DNA from: Saccharothrix australiensis
GTDB lineage: Bacteria; Actinomycetota; Actinomycetes; Mycobacteriales; Pseudonocardiaceae
Length of the DNA: 64,000 nt
Reading direction: 5' to 3'
Assembly: GCF_003634935.1 (NCBI RefSeq)
Contig: NZ_RBXO01000001.1
Coordinates: 6,783,501 to 6,847,500, forward strand
A program made the translations under genes and the position numbers. This document shows positions 49,822-58,567 of this stretch, in pieces. The stretch's first letter is position 1. Every line of letters starts with the position of its first letter. The notes below the pieces were generated by a model, which saw nothing but the letters and a program-made list of their open reading frames with translations, did not search any database and was not told where the DNA came from.

Positions 49822-50787
49822 CTACCGCCAGTGCTCCCAGCCAGGAGGCTTCTCGTACGCCCGGCCGTCCACCGTCACCCCGCTGCCGTGCCGGACCGTG
49901 CCGATGGTGCGCCACCCCTCGGGCACGGCGGCCGGCTCCGGGAACGTCGCCGCCAGCGCGTGGTCCTCGCCACCGGTCAGCACCCAGTGCCGCGCGTCCG
50001 CGCCCAGCGCGGACGCCACGTCCAGCAGGCGCGGGTGCACCTCCAACAGCTCGGTGCGGATGTCGATGCCGATGCCCGACTCCTCCGCGATGTGCCCCAG
50101 GTCGGCCAGCAGGCCGTCCGACACGTCGACCATCGCCGTCGCGCCCGCCGCGGCGGCCTGCGGCCCTGCGGCGTAAGGGGGTTCGGGGTTCCGCTGCGCG
50201 CCCACGACGGCCACCGGCGACCGGAAGCCGCGGCCCAGCACGGCCAGCCCGCCCGCCGCCCAGCCCAGCCGCCCGCACACGGCCACGACATCACCCACTT
50301 GGGCTCCCGAACGGGTGACCGGCTCCATCCCGCCGAGGTCGCCGAGCGCCGTAACGGAGATCACCAGTGTCGCGGAGGACACCATGTCGCCGCCCACGAC
50401 GCCCGCGCCCGCGACGGCCGCCTCCTGCCACAGCCCGGCGGTGAGGCCCTCGACGAGCGCGGACGGCGTGTCGGACGGGCAGGCCAGGCCGATCAGCAGG
50501 GCCGTCGGCCGCGCGCCCATCGCGGCCACGTCGGCCAGGTTCACGGCCGCCGCCTTGCGGCCGACCTGCTCGGGAGACGACCAGTCGAGTCTGAAGTGGA
50601 CACCTTCGACGAGCACGTCGGTGGAGGCGACGACCCGCCCGTCGGGCGCGGCCACGACAGCCGCGTCGTCACCGGGCCCGAGCAGGGTGGTGGGCGGCTG
50701 CGTCCGACCTGCCGTCACCCGGCGGATGAGACCGAACTCACCCACTTCAGCGACCGTGTCCGCGTTCCGCGGCGGCTCCGGACGCAA
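49822..50787 (-). CDS. thiL: Thiamine-monophosphate kinase
   Basis: 321 residues. Phosphorylates thiamine phosphate to thiamine diphosphate. AIR-synthase-like fold with metal-ATP motif LGPGDDAAVVAAPDG, VASTDVLVEGVHFRLDW, AVNLADVAAMGARPTALLIGLACP and GDMVSS, plus MVDVSDGLLADLGHIAEESG and LTGGEDHALAATF. The TTG at 50787 is selected because GGGAGG (about 50793-50798) lies 5 nt upstream and the resulting length is typical. Divergent from the AsnC-type gene with a shared promoter region of about 100 nt. Confidence 0.94.
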   Translation of the reverse strand: MRPEPPRNADTVAEVGEFGLIRRVTAGRTQPPTTLLGPGDDAAVVAAPDGRVVASTDVLVEGVHFRLDWSSPEQVGRKAAAVNLADVAAMGARPTALLIGLACPSDTPSALVEGLTAGLWQEAAVAGAGVVGGDMVSSATLVISVTALGDLGGMEPVTRSGAQVGDVVAVCGRLGWAAGGLAVLGRGFRSPVAVVGAQRNPEPPYAAGPQAAAAGATAMVDVSDGLLADLGHIAEESGIGIDIRTELLEVHPRLLDVASALGADARHWVLTGGEDHALAATFPEPAAVPEGWRTIGTVRHGSGVTVDGRAYEKPPGWEHWR

Positions 50788-50884
50788 GATTGCCTCCCGT
50801 TCTGAGCATTCGGAACCCCGACTGGGGTACGTTGCTGACCACGTTCCTACCCCGACCTCACCTGTCGCGACGAAGGGGCACGCC

Positions 50885-51118
50885 GTGGTGCACGCATACA
50901 TCCTCATCCAGACCGAGGTCGGAAAGGCAGCCGCCGTCGCGGCTGAGATCTCCGGCATCCCCGGCGTGGCCACTGCCGAAGACGTCACCGGCCCGTACGA
51001 CGTCATCGTGCGCGCGGAGGCGGACACGGTCGACCAGCTGGGGCACCTCGTGGTCGCCCGCATCCAGAACGTCGAGGGCATCACCCGAACACTGACCTGC
51101 CCGGTGGTGCACCTCTAG
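50885..51118 (+). CDS. Stand-alone Lrp/AsnC ligand-binding (RAM) domain protein
   Basis: 77 residues, only the ligand-binding half of an Lrp/AsnC regulator and no helix-turn-helix: VHAYILIQTEVGKAAAVAAEI, a GVATAEDVTGPYDVIVRAEA loop (ligand site) and LVVARIQNVEGITRTLTCPV. Such stand-alone RAM proteins are commonly found next to thiL in actinobacteria. Dimeric amino-acid binding is expected. GTG 50885 is 6 nt after GAAGGGG; a second GTG follows one codon on. It has no DNA-binding domain, so it may modulate an enzyme or a full-length Lrp. Confidence 0.85.
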   Translation: MVHAYILIQTEVGKAAAVAAEISGIPGVATAEDVTGPYDVIVRAEADTVDQLGHLVVARIQNVEGITRTLTCPVVHL

Positions 51119-51138
51119 CGCCGTGCTGTCATAACCGG

Positions 51139-51720
51139 GTGGCACAGGACTCGGAACCCACCCCCCTGCTCCCCAAGGCGCTGCTCGGGCTCGCCGTCGG
51201 CCTGCCGCTGCTGCTCGCGGCGGGCGTGGCCGCGGCGGGCCTGCTCCTCGGGGCGGACGACCGGGCGGCGGGCCCGGTGGACGCCGGACCCGACCGCTCG
51301 GGTCCGCTCGCCCTCGTGCCGGTGCCCGCGCCCGCCGCCGAGGGCGCGGAGTGCCGGTCGCTGCTGGGCGCGCTGCCCGCGCAGCTGCTCTCGAAGGGGG
51401 CGGCGCTGCCCCGCCGCGAACTCGCCGCGCCCGCGCCGGCGGGCGCGCTGGCGTGGGGCGACGCCGAGCACGACCCCGTCGTGCTGCGCTGCGGCCTGGA
51501 CCGGCCGGTCGCGCTGACGCCGACGTCACAGCTCCGGGTCGTCTCCGACGTGCAGTGGCTGGAGATCGCCGAGGGTGACCAGGCGACCTGGTACGTGGTG
51601 GACCGGCCCGCCTACGTGGCGCTGACGATCCCGTCGGACGCCGGCACCGGGCCGCTCCAGGACGTCTCGGCGGCGATCCGCGACACCCTGTCCGCCGTCC
51701 CGGTCGACACGGGGAGCTGA
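51139..51720 (+). CDS. DUF3515 membrane-anchored protein
   Basis: 193 residues. A single N-terminal hydrophobic helix (ALLGLAVGLPLLLAAGVAAAGLLLG, about 14-40) anchors an extracytoplasmic domain. The rest shows AECRSLLGALPAQL and LRCGLDRPVAL, two conserved cysteines likely in a disulfide, and VVSDVQWLEIAEGDQATWYVVDRPAYVALTIP, the DUF3515 pattern. The GTG start lies 20 nt after the AsnC-type gene. Its convergent neighbour is ddl. Function unknown; position beside ddl is conserved in actinobacteria. Confidence 0.85.
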   Translation: MAQDSEPTPLLPKALLGLAVGLPLLLAAGVAAAGLLLGADDRAAGPVDAGPDRSGPLALVPVPAPAAEGAECRSLLGALPAQLLSKGAALPRRELAAPAPAGALAWGDAEHDPVVLRCGLDRPVALTPTSQLRVVSDVQWLEIAEGDQATWYVVDRPAYVALTIPSDAGTGPLQDVSAAIRDTLSAVPVDTGS

Positions 51721-51746
51721 GCCGCCGCGCCGACCGGGCGCGGGGC

Positions 51747-52817
51747 TCAGCGCAGGCCCGTACCCCGCGCCAGCGCCGTCTCGATCAGCGTGGTCAGCAG
51801 GGTGGGGTAGTCCACGCCCGTCTCGGCCCACATCCGCGGGTACATGGAGATCGGCGTGAACCCCGGCATGGTGTTGACCTCGTTGACCACCAGCTCGTCG
51901 TAGTCCGTGACGAAGAAGTCGACCCGCGCCAGGCCCTGGCAGTCCAGCGCGCGGAACGCCGTGACGGCCATCGCGCGCAGCTCCTCCGCCACCCGGTCGT
52001 CCAACTTGGCCGGGATGTCGAACTCGCAGACGTCGTCGAGGTACTTGGCGTCGAAGTCGTACCAGTCGACCGCGCCGCCGACGACCCGCAGCTCGGCGGG
52101 CAGCGAGGCCGCCACCCGGCCGTCGGGGAACTCCAGCACGCCGCACTCGACCTCGCGGCCGGACACCGCGGCCTCGACGATCACCTTGGGGTCGGTCTTG
52201 CGGGCCAACGCGATCGCGCTGTCCAGGTGCGACCAGTCCACGACCTTGGAGATGCCGACCGACGAACCGGCCCGCGCCGGCTTCACGAACACCGGCAGGC
52301 CCAGCCGCTCGCGGTCGCGCTCGGACACCGTCTCGTCGCCGCGGTGCAGGATCGCGTACTCGCCGACGGGCAGGCCGGCGCCCCGCAGCAGGCGCTTGGT
52401 GAACTCCTTGTCCATCGCGACCGCCGACGCCAGCACGCCCGGACCGACGTACGGGATGGACGCCAGCTCCAGCAGGCCCTGGATGGTGCCGTCCTCGCCC
52501 CAGGCGCCGTGCAGCACCGGGAACACGACGTCGACCTCGCCGAGCACCTCGTCCGGCGCGACCGGCGTCAGCTCGCCGCCCGACACGGGCACGAGCGAGC
52601 TGACCGACGGCAGCTGCCGGTCCCGCGCCCGCAGCGCCCTGGTGTCGTCCGCGCCGATCACCCACCGGCCCTCGTCGTGGGTGATGCCGACCGGCACCAC
52701 GTCGAACCGGTCCCGGTCCAGGTGCGCCAGGACGCTGCCGGCGGAGAGGCAGGACACCCGGTGCTCGCTGCTGCGCCCGCCGAACACCACGGCGACCCTG
52801 GTCTTGCGTCGTGTCAT
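51747..52817 (-). CDS. ddl: D-alanine--D-alanine ligase
   Basis: 356 residues. ATP-grasp ligase for the peptidoglycan dipeptide. [19 protein letters not shown] at the start, [35 protein letters not shown], and metal ligands in [26 protein letters not shown]. The omega-loop reads DFDAKYLDD with Tyr at the specificity position, as in D-Ala-D-Ala (vancomycin-sensitive) rather than D-lactate ligases. ATG 52817. The gpsA and cofC genes of the conserved mycobacterial neighbourhood lie further downstream, separated by accessory genes. Confidence 0.95.
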   Translation of the reverse strand: MTRRKTRVAVVFGGRSSEHRVSCLSAGSVLAHLDRDRFDVVPVGITHDEGRWVIGADDTRALRARDRQLPSVSSLVPVSGGELTPVAPDEVLGEVDVVFPVLHGAWGEDGTIQGLLELASIPYVGPGVLASAVAMDKEFTKRLLRGAGLPVGEYAILHRGDETVSERDRERLGLPVFVKPARAGSSVGISKVVDWSHLDSAIALARKTDPKVIVEAAVSGREVECGVLEFPDGRVAASLPAELRVVGGAVDWYDFDAKYLDDVCEFDIPAKLDDRVAEELRAMAVTAFRALDCQGLARVDFFVTDYDELVVNEVNTMPGFTPISMYPRMWAETGVDYPTLLTTLIETALARGTGLR

Positions 52818-52853
52818 GGTCAGCGACCCTACCCGGACGCGACAACGGGCTGC

Positions 52854-54236
52854 TCAGACGGCGCGCAGGAGGTCGACGAGCACCGGCAGGGCGGCGGTCA
52901 GCTGCTCCCGCGAGCAGGCGCCGTACCCGATGGCGACGCCGAACACCCTCGGCCGGCCGGCGTGGTGCCGGGCGAGGCCGTCCAGCCGCAGCCCGCGCGC
53001 CTCGGCCGCGACCAGGAGGTCCCGTTCCGCCCGCGCGTCCGGCAGCGGGACGACCACGTGCGCGCCGGCGTCGTCGCCGAGCACGGAGACGCCGGCGGCG
53101 GCGAACGCCGACACCACCGCCGCCCGCCGCTCGGACAGCTCCCGCCGCAGCTTGCGCAGGTGCCGCCCCAGGTCGCCGGTGCGGGCGAGCTCGACCAGCA
53201 CCCGCTGCCCGGCCGCGGACGGGCTGGTGCCGGTGCGGTCGCGGTGCGCGAGGACCTCGGCCGCGATCGGCTCGGGCGCGACCATCCAGCCCGCGCCCAG
53301 CGTCGGGGTGAGGATCTTGCTCGTGGTGCCGAGGTGCACCACCACGTCCGGGGCGAGGGCGGCGAGCAGCGGCAGCGGTGCGACGTCGTAGCGCAGCTCG
53401 CCGTCGTAGTCGTCCTCCACGACCAGCCAGCCCTCCCGCCGGGCGCGCTCCACGAGGGCGACGCGCCGCGCGGCCGACATCCGGCCGCCCATCGGGTACT
53501 GGTGCGCCGGCGAGCAGTAGACGGCGCGGACCCCGTCGGGCACGCCGTCGACCAGCAGCCCCTCCTCGTCCACGGGCGCCTGCACGACCTTGATCCGGGC
53601 GGACCGCAGCGCGCCGACGGCCCGCTGGTAGCCGGGTTCCTCCACGGCCACCACGTCGCCGGGTTCGAGCACCGCCGCCGCCAGCTCCACCAGCGCCGCC
53701 GTGGTGCCGCCGGTCGCGAGCACCAGCTCCGCCCGCAGCCCGCCCCGCACCGCCAACCCGCGGTGCCGCAGCAGGTGCTCGGCGACGACGGCCCGGTACT
53801 CGGGCAGGCCGCCGCGCTGGGGCCGGAACAGCGGCAGGGAGTCCGCCGCCGCGCGCCAGGCCCGCCGCCAGGCCGCGCGGTCCAGGCCCTCCGCCCACGG
53901 CGCGCCGGGCGCGAAGTCGACGACGTCCGGCGCCGGTTCGGGGGCGGGCGCGCGTCGGGACCGGCCCTTGAGCGAGCCGGGCGGCGTGGTCGTCACGTAG
54001 GTGCCCGAGCCGTGCCTGCCGGCGATCCAGCCCTCGGCGTGCAACTGCTCGTAGGCCGCCGCCGTGACGGTCCGGCTGACGCCCAGCCGCGCGGCCAGCG
54101 CGCGGGTGGAGGGCAGCCGGTCGCCGCTGCGCAGCCGCCCGTCGGCCGCCGCCGCCCGCAGCGCCTCCGCGAGCTGCACGGCCAACGGCTCGGCGGAGTC
54201 GCGGTCCAGCGTCACGGGCAACGCGGTCTCGGACAA
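52854..54236 (-). CDS. pdxR: MocR/GabR-type regulator, PdxR-like
   Basis: 460 residues. N-terminal GntR winged helix (SGDRLPSTRALAARLGVSRTVTAAAYEQLHAEGWI, about 30-75), linker, then a fold-type I aminotransferase domain with PLP features (TGGTTAALVEL, DVVAVEEPGYQRA, HQYPMGGRMS, DDYDGELRY, and the Schiff-base Lys in LGTTSKILTPTLGAGW). TTG 54236 has GGGGAGG 5 nt upstream. The target motif AAAGTGG in the divergent region is that reported for PdxR of Corynebacterium, which controls pyridoxal phosphate synthesis. Here the divergent gene is a PNP-oxidase-fold protein. Confidence 0.85.
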   Translation of the reverse strand: MSETALPVTLDRDSAEPLAVQLAEALRAAAADGRLRSGDRLPSTRALAARLGVSRTVTAAAYEQLHAEGWIAGRHGSGTYVTTTPPGSLKGRSRRAPAPEPAPDVVDFAPGAPWAEGLDRAAWRRAWRAAADSLPLFRPQRGGLPEYRAVVAEHLLRHRGLAVRGGLRAELVLATGGTTAALVELAAAVLEPGDVVAVEEPGYQRAVGALRSARIKVVQAPVDEEGLLVDGVPDGVRAVYCSPAHQYPMGGRMSAARRVALVERARREGWLVVEDDYDGELRYDVAPLPLLAALAPDVVVHLGTTSKILTPTLGAGWMVAPEPIAAEVLAHRDRTGTSPSAAGQRVLVELARTGDLGRHLRKLRRELSERRAAVVSAFAAAGVSVLGDDAGAHVVVPLPDARAERDLLVAAEARGLRLDGLARHHAGRPRVFGVAIGYGACSREQLTAALPVLVDLLRAV

Positions 54237-54285
54237 AGTGGCCTCCCCGGTTACCGGTGAATTGGCTCTTGTAGAGGGCCACTTT
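54235..54285. promoter_or_regulatory. Inverted AAAGTGGCC / GGCCACTTT, candidate PdxR operator
   Basis: AAAGTGGCC at 54235-54243 and its complement GGCCACTTT at 54277-54285. The right-hand site, read on the minus strand, continues as AAAGTGGCCCTCTA, close to the AAAGTGGxCTA motif known for PdxR. The left site overlaps the pdxR start codon, the right lies 19 nt before the divergent gene, so both genes could be controlled. Confidence 0.6.
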
Positions 54286-54303
54286 ACCCCTGATGCTGCA
54301 CCC

Positions 54304-54951
54304 ATGACGTTGTCACCGACGCCTCGCAGCACCATCAACCGGGGCAAGCACCGCGCCGTCACCGAACGGGAAGCCCTGCACGCCGTGCTCGACGCCGCCC
54401 TGGTGTGCCACCTCGCCGTGGTGGTGGACGGCGCGCCGCTGGTCCTGCCGACCGGGTTCGGCCGCGACGGCGACACCATCTTCCTGCACGGCTCCACCGG
54501 CGCGCGCAGCCTGCGCGAGGCCGCCACCGGCGTCCCGGTGTGCGTGGCCGTGACCCTGGTCGACGGCGTGGTCTACGCGCGCTCGGTGTTCGACCACTCC
54601 ATGAACTACCGCTCGGCCGTGGTCCACGGCACCGCGGTACCCGTCACCGACCCGGAGCGCAAGGCGCACGCGCTGAAGGTGCTCACCGAGCACATCGCGC
54701 CCGGCTCCTGGGACTACGCCCGCCCGCCCACGGCCAAGGAGCTGGCCGCCACGTCGGTGCTCGCGCTCGACCTGACCGAGGCGTCCGTGAAGATCCGCAG
54801 CGGCCCGCCCGGCGACGAGGACGAGGACGTCGCCGCCAACGCCCGGTGGGCCGGCGTGCTGCCGCTGCGCACGCACTGGGGCGAGCCGGAGCCGGACCCG
54901 CTGCTGGTCGGCGAGTGGGCCGTGCCCGAGCACGTCACGGGGCGGGACTAG
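54304..54951 (+). CDS. Pyridoxamine 5'-phosphate oxidase-fold flavin protein
   Basis: 215 residues. Split-barrel FMN-binding fold: NRGKHRAVTEREALHAVLDAALVCHLAVVVDGAPLVLPTGF at the N-terminus, TIFLHGSTGARSLREAATG, and NYRSAVVHGTAVPV; this is the PNPOx-like subgroup often beside MocR regulators in actinobacteria. Whether it oxidises pyridoxine phosphate or acts as F420- or heme-dependent oxidoreductase is not shown by sequence. ATG 54304. Divergence from pdxR suggests a role in vitamin B6 salvage. Confidence 0.85.
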   Translation: MTLSPTPRSTINRGKHRAVTEREALHAVLDAALVCHLAVVVDGAPLVLPTGFGRDGDTIFLHGSTGARSLREAATGVPVCVAVTLVDGVVYARSVFDHSMNYRSAVVHGTAVPVTDPERKAHALKVLTEHIAPGSWDYARPPTAKELAATSVLALDLTEASVKIRSGPPGDEDEDVAANARWAGVLPLRTHWGEPEPDPLLVGEWAVPEHVTGRD

Positions 54952-55402
54952 CCCCCGCCACCGGGTCGAACCGGAACGGGCGCAGGGTGCGCCCGCCGTC
55001 GCGGTACACGTGGATCGTGATGGCGGGGTCCGGTCCGTCGTTGCGCACCTGGTGCACGTAGTCGGGGCCGAACACCCGCGACTGGCCAGCCACCAGGTGG
55101 TGCAGCACCTGGCGGCGGCCGGCCGTGACGATCTCCGTGAGCGAACCGCTGACCAGCGTGAACGCGCCGGTGGTCGGGCCGTGGTCGTGCAGGTCGGTGT
55201 GCTGGCCGGGCAGCCAGCCCAGCAGCCAGACCTCCTGCTCGGCGGTCTTCTCCACCAGGGCGGAGAAGCGCTCGTCGGGGTCGTAGCGCAGCAGGTGGGC
55301 CCAGCGCTCGCGCCGCGCCGCCACGTCGAGCGCGATCCGCACGGGGTGCAGCGCGGCGTGCGACTGGGGCAGGGCGATCGTGTTCTCCGGAACGGCGAAC
55401 AT
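54935..55402 (-). CDS. cdo: Cysteine dioxygenase
   Basis: 155 residues. Oxidises cysteine to cysteine sulfinate with a non-heme iron. The cupin signature LHDHGPTTGAFTLVSGSLTE gives two iron His ligands (about residues 78 and 80); the third is in FGPDYVHQVRNDGPD. The conserved Arg in DVAARRERW and Tyr of VYRDGGR complete the site. ATG 55402 preceded by AGAAGGAACC. A short leader ORF lies 59 nt upstream (55462-55542) with the sequence signature of actinobacterial cysteine leader peptides. Overlaps the convergent flavin-protein gene by 17 nt. Confidence 0.9.
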   Translation of the reverse strand: MFAVPENTIALPQSHAALHPVRIALDVAARRERWAHLLRYDPDERFSALVEKTAEQEVWLLGWLPGQHTDLHDHGPTTGAFTLVSGSLTEIVTAGRRQVLHHLVAGQSRVFGPDYVHQVRNDGPDPAITIHVYRDGGRTLRPFRFDPVAGASPAP

Positions 55403-55461
55403 GGTTCCTTCTCGGGACGGTGCGGTGCGGGCGTCACGGGCCCGCGCGGGACGCGGAAGGG

Positions 55462-55542
55462 TCACCGGGAAGGACAGAGCGCGCTGGCGACCAGGCGGAG
55501 GTCGATGTGACCCCGCCCGTCGATCATGGCGCGGAAGGACAT
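55462..55542 (-). CDS. Cys-type regulatory leader peptide upstream of cdo
   Basis: 26 codons from ATG 55542 (or 21 from an internal ATG at 55527). The C-terminal part HIDLRLVASALCPSR matches the pattern HxDLxRxxSALC of the short leader peptides that precede sulfur-metabolism genes in actinobacteria, where ribosome stalling at the Cys codon senses cysteine supply. The Cys codon is 4 codons before the stop. The following 59 nt up to the cdo start contain GC-rich self-complementary stretches. Too short for ordinary gene prediction, but the match is specific. Confidence 0.75.
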   Translation of the reverse strand: MSFRAMIDGRGHIDLRLVASALCPSR

Positions 55543-55677
55543 GGCGACGAGCCTGGCAGCGACACCGCGACCCGGCAACCGCGTCCCACGAACTGGAACG
55601 CCTTTCACCCACCAGTGCGACCACACAAGATGCAAAGCTCTCGACCCCTGGGGCTGAAGCCCTGCACCCCTCCAGAG

Positions 55678-56029
55678 CTGAAGCCCTTCAGGTTTTCAAA
55701 GCAACGCCACCACAGCAGGGACACCACGGACTCAACGCGCCCGGAAGCCACGCAAGTCCTGGACGGTCGTCGGGAACGCCACGCAACCGGACCACCCCCT
55801 CGCCTGAGTACGAATCCGCCGCGCCGATCCCCCGTGGGTGCTGACTCTGGCCCGCAGCGACCAGGTCGCGGCCACTGATGGCCGAACAGACGGGAGATCC
55901 GAACGGCGGATTCGTATCCAGGCGAGGGGGTGGTCGTCTTGCGTAGCGTCCCCGACGACCGTCCAAGACCCGGCAGCCTTCCAGGCACGCGCACTCCGTG
56001 CTCACCCTGCCGTGGTTCCGTTGCTCCAA
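55678..56029. repeat. 352-bp fold-back repeat, copy A
   Basis: Directly repeated as copy B 413 nt downstream with high identity. The element is itself an imperfect palindrome: 55756-55818 matches the reverse complement of 55907-55969 at 55 of 63 positions, and the outer parts (GCAACG and CAGCAGGG regions on the left, CCGTTGC and CCCTGC on the right) are also complementary. No significant protein is encoded and no transposase is near. It may be a MITE-like or non-autonomous element. Confidence 0.85.
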
Positions 56030-56090
56030 AACCAAGAAGCGCGAAGCCGCGAACCGGGAGCCACAGGAGCACGACACCCATCCCCCGAGA

Positions 56091-56442
56091 CTGAAGCCCT
56101 TCAGGTTTTCAACGCAACGCCACCACAGCAGGGACACCACGGACTCAACGCACCCGGAAGCCACGCAAGTCCTGGACGGTCGTCGGGAACGCCACGCAAC
56201 TGGACCACCCCCTCGCCTGAGTACGAATCCGCCGCACCGATCCCCCGTGGGTTCCGACTCTGGCCCGCAGCGACCAGGTCGCGGCCACTGATGGCCGAAC
56301 AGACGGGAGATCCGAACAGCGGATTCGTACCCAGGCGATGGGGTGGTCGTCTTGCGTAGCGTCCCCGACGACCGTCCAAGACCTGGCAGCCTTCCAGGCA
56401 CGCGCACTCCGTGCTCACCCTGCCGTGGTCCCGTTGCTCCAA
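56091..56442. repeat. 352-bp fold-back repeat, copy B
   Basis: Second copy of the element at 55678-56029, same orientation, separated by 61 nt of unrelated sequence. Starts with CTGAAGCCCTTCAGG and ends with TTGCTCCAA in both copies; the same CTGAAGCCCT word also appears earlier near 55653. Differences are scattered single bases and a few short changes, so the duplication is recent or maintained by recombination. Confidence 0.85.
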
Positions 56443-56500
56443 GAACCGACGGGACACCAGTCAGGCAGCGATCAGCGACAGCCGTAGCGTCGGTGGCCCG

Positions 56501-57565
56501 CTAAAGCGCCCCCAGCACGTCGGCCACGAGGTCGGCCGCGTCCTCGCACCCGGCCGACAGGCGGACCAGCCCCTCCGGCACCGGGTCGCCCCACTGGGCG
56601 CGCCGGTCCGCCGTCGTGTGCAGGCCGCCGAAACTCGTGGCGGGCGCGACCAGCGCGGACCGCTCCAGGAAGCGCTCCACCGCCGCGGCGTCCCGCAGCT
56701 CGAACGTCAGCACCCCGCCGAACCGCCGCATCTGCCGGGACGCCAGGGCGTGCGCCGGGTCGTCCGCCGCGCCGGGCCACCGCAGCCCCGACACCGCCGG
56801 GTGCCCCCGCAACGCCTCGTACAGCGCCGCCGCGTTCTCCGCCTGCCTCGCCAGCCGCAGGTCCAGCGTGCCCAGCCCCCGGTGCGCCAGCCACGCCTCG
56901 AACGGACCGGGGATCGCGCCACCGACCGTCCGGGCCGTGCGCAGCCGCTCCGCCAGGCCCTCGTCCACCGTGGACACGTGGCCGAGCAGCACGTCGCTGT
57001 GCCCGGCGACGGCCTTCGTGTCGCTGCACACCACGACGTCCGCGCCCAGCGCCAGTGGCCGCTGCCCCAGCGGTGTCGCGGTCGTGTTGTCCACCGCCAG
57101 CAGCGCGCCGGCCGCGTGCGCCGCACCGGCCAGCGCGGCGATGTCGCACACGTCCAGGCCGGGGTTGGACGGCGACTCCACCAGCACCAGCCGCACCCCG
57201 TCGAACGACGGGTACGGCCCCGCCGTGGGCGCCTCGACCACCTCGACCGGCATCCCGGCCACCAGCGTCCGGGTCAGGAAGTACCCGTCGCCGGGCAGCA
57301 CCACGGTGTCGCCGGGCGACAGCACCTCGCGCAGCAGCGCGGAGACCGCCGCCATCCCGGACGGGAACAGCACGGCCGTGCCGCCGTCCAGGTCGCCCAG
57401 CGCGGTCTCCAGCGCTCGCCACGTCGGGTTGTGCGGCCGGCCGTAGGTGTCGTCGCCGCCCAGGTGGTAGGCCGACGCGAACACCGGTCCCGCCAGGAAC
57501 GGCTCGCCGACCGCGGCCGGCGTCGAGTGCACGACCCGCGTGCCGTCGCCCAGGTCCCCGGTCAC
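56501..57565 (-). CDS. Cystathionine gamma-synthase/lyase-type PLP enzyme
   Basis: 354 residues. Cys/Met-metabolism PLP family: an N-terminal [27 protein letters not shown] phosphate region [12 protein letters not shown], the aldimine Asp in [13 protein letters not shown] and the Lys in [15 protein letters not shown] (about residue 186), then a SFGGLHTT stretch near the C-terminus. Shorter than MetB (about 380). The reaction (gamma-lyase or gamma-synthase) is not fixed by sequence. GTG 57565 overlaps the gpsA stop in a GTGA arrangement, so it is coupled to gpsA. Downstream are the 352-bp repeats. Confidence 0.85.
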   Translation of the reverse strand: MTGDLGDGTRVVHSTPAAVGEPFLAGPVFASAYHLGGDDTYGRPHNPTWRALETALGDLDGGTAVLFPSGMAAVSALLREVLSPGDTVVLPGDGYFLTRTLVAGMPVEVVEAPTAGPYPSFDGVRLVLVESPSNPGLDVCDIAALAGAAHAAGALLAVDNTTATPLGQRPLALGADVVVCSDTKAVAGHSDVLLGHVSTVDEGLAERLRTARTVGGAIPGPFEAWLAHRGLGTLDLRLARQAENAAALYEALRGHPAVSGLRWPGAADDPAHALASRQMRRFGGVLTFELRDAAAVERFLERSALVAPATSFGGLHTTADRRAQWGDPVPEGLVRLSAGCEDAADLVADVLGAL

Positions 57566-58566
57566 TGCCGCTCCGCCTTCCGCTCGCGCTCCAGCAGCGC
57601 CGCCGTCAGCGCGCGCGGGTCCAACCCCTCGTGGCACACCCGGTGCACGCCGTCGGTGATCGGCATGTCCACGCCGATCCGCGCGGCGAGCTCCCGGATC
57701 GACGAGCACGACTTGACGCCCTCGGCGACCTGGCCGTGCGCGGCCTCCTGCGCCCGCGCCACGGTGTCGCCCCGGCCCAGCCGCTCACCGAACGACCGGT
57801 TCCGCGACAGCGGCGACGCGCAGGTCGCCACCAGGTCGCCCAGCCCGGCGAGGCCGGCCAGCGTCAGCGGGTCCGCGCCCAGCGCCGCGCCCAGCCGCGC
57901 CGTCTCCGCCAACCCGCGCGTGATGATCGACGCCATCGTGTTGTCGCCGAAGCCGAGCCCGGCCGCCATGCCGCACGCGAGCGCGATGACGTTCTTGCAC
58001 GCGCCGCCGAGTTCGCAGCCGACCACGTCCACGTTGGTGTAGGGCCGGAAGTACGCGTTCGAGCACGCGTGCTGGAGCTCCACCGCCCGGTCGTGGTCGG
58101 TGCACGCGATCACGGTCGCGGTCGGCTGCTCGGCCGCGATCTCCTTGGCCAGGTTCGGCCCGGACACCACCGCGACCCGGTCCTCGGGCACCTCGGCGAC
58201 CTCGCGGATCACCTCGCTCATCCGCTTCAGCGTGCCCAGCTCCACGCCCTTGGCGAGGCTGACCAGCGTCGAGTCCGGCGGCAGCGCCGAGCGCCACCGG
58301 GCCAGGTTGGCCCGCAGGGTCTGGCTCGGCACGCCCAGCACCACCGCCCGCGCGCCGTCCAGCGCCTTGCCCGCGTCCGCCGTCGCCACCAGGTTCGGTG
58401 GCAGCACGGTCGTCGGCAGGTAACCGGAGTTCACCCGCGACCGGGTGATCTCGTCGGCCACCTCCGGCCGCCGCGCCCACAGCACCACGTCGGTGCCCGA
58501 GTCGGCCAGCACCTTCGCGAAGGCCGTGCCCCACGACCCCGCACCCATCACCGCGACGCGCTCCAC
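57562..58566 (-). CDS. gpsA: Glycerol-3-phosphate dehydrogenase [NAD(P)+]
   Basis: 334 residues. Supplies glycerol-3-phosphate for phospholipids. Rossmann motif [67 protein letters not shown] and catalytic Lys in [23 protein letters not shown]-terminal SRNRSFG-type ([14 protein letters not shown]). GTG start 1 nt after the plsC-like stop. Operon plsC-gpsA-PLP enzyme makes glycerophosphate and acylates it, a sensible pairing. Confidence 0.95.
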   Translation of the reverse strand: MERVAVMGAGSWGTAFAKVLADSGTDVVLWARRPEVADEITRSRVNSGYLPTTVLPPNLVATADAGKALDGARAVVLGVPSQTLRANLARWRSALPPDSTLVSLAKGVELGTLKRMSEVIREVAEVPEDRVAVVSGPNLAKEIAAEQPTATVIACTDHDRAVELQHACSNAYFRPYTNVDVVGCELGGACKNVIALACGMAAGLGFGDNTMASIITRGLAETARLGAALGADPLTLAGLAGLGDLVATCASPLSRNRSFGERLGRGDTVARAQEAAHGQVAEGVKSCSSIRELAARIGVDMPITDGVHRVCHEGLDPRALTAALLERERKAERQ

Positions 58567-58567
58567 G

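Noticed and set aside
55678..56442. Insertion sequence or gene remnant
   Set aside because: No frame encodes a transposase or recognisable protein; the palindromic structure of each copy better fits a non-autonomous element, though this is unproven.
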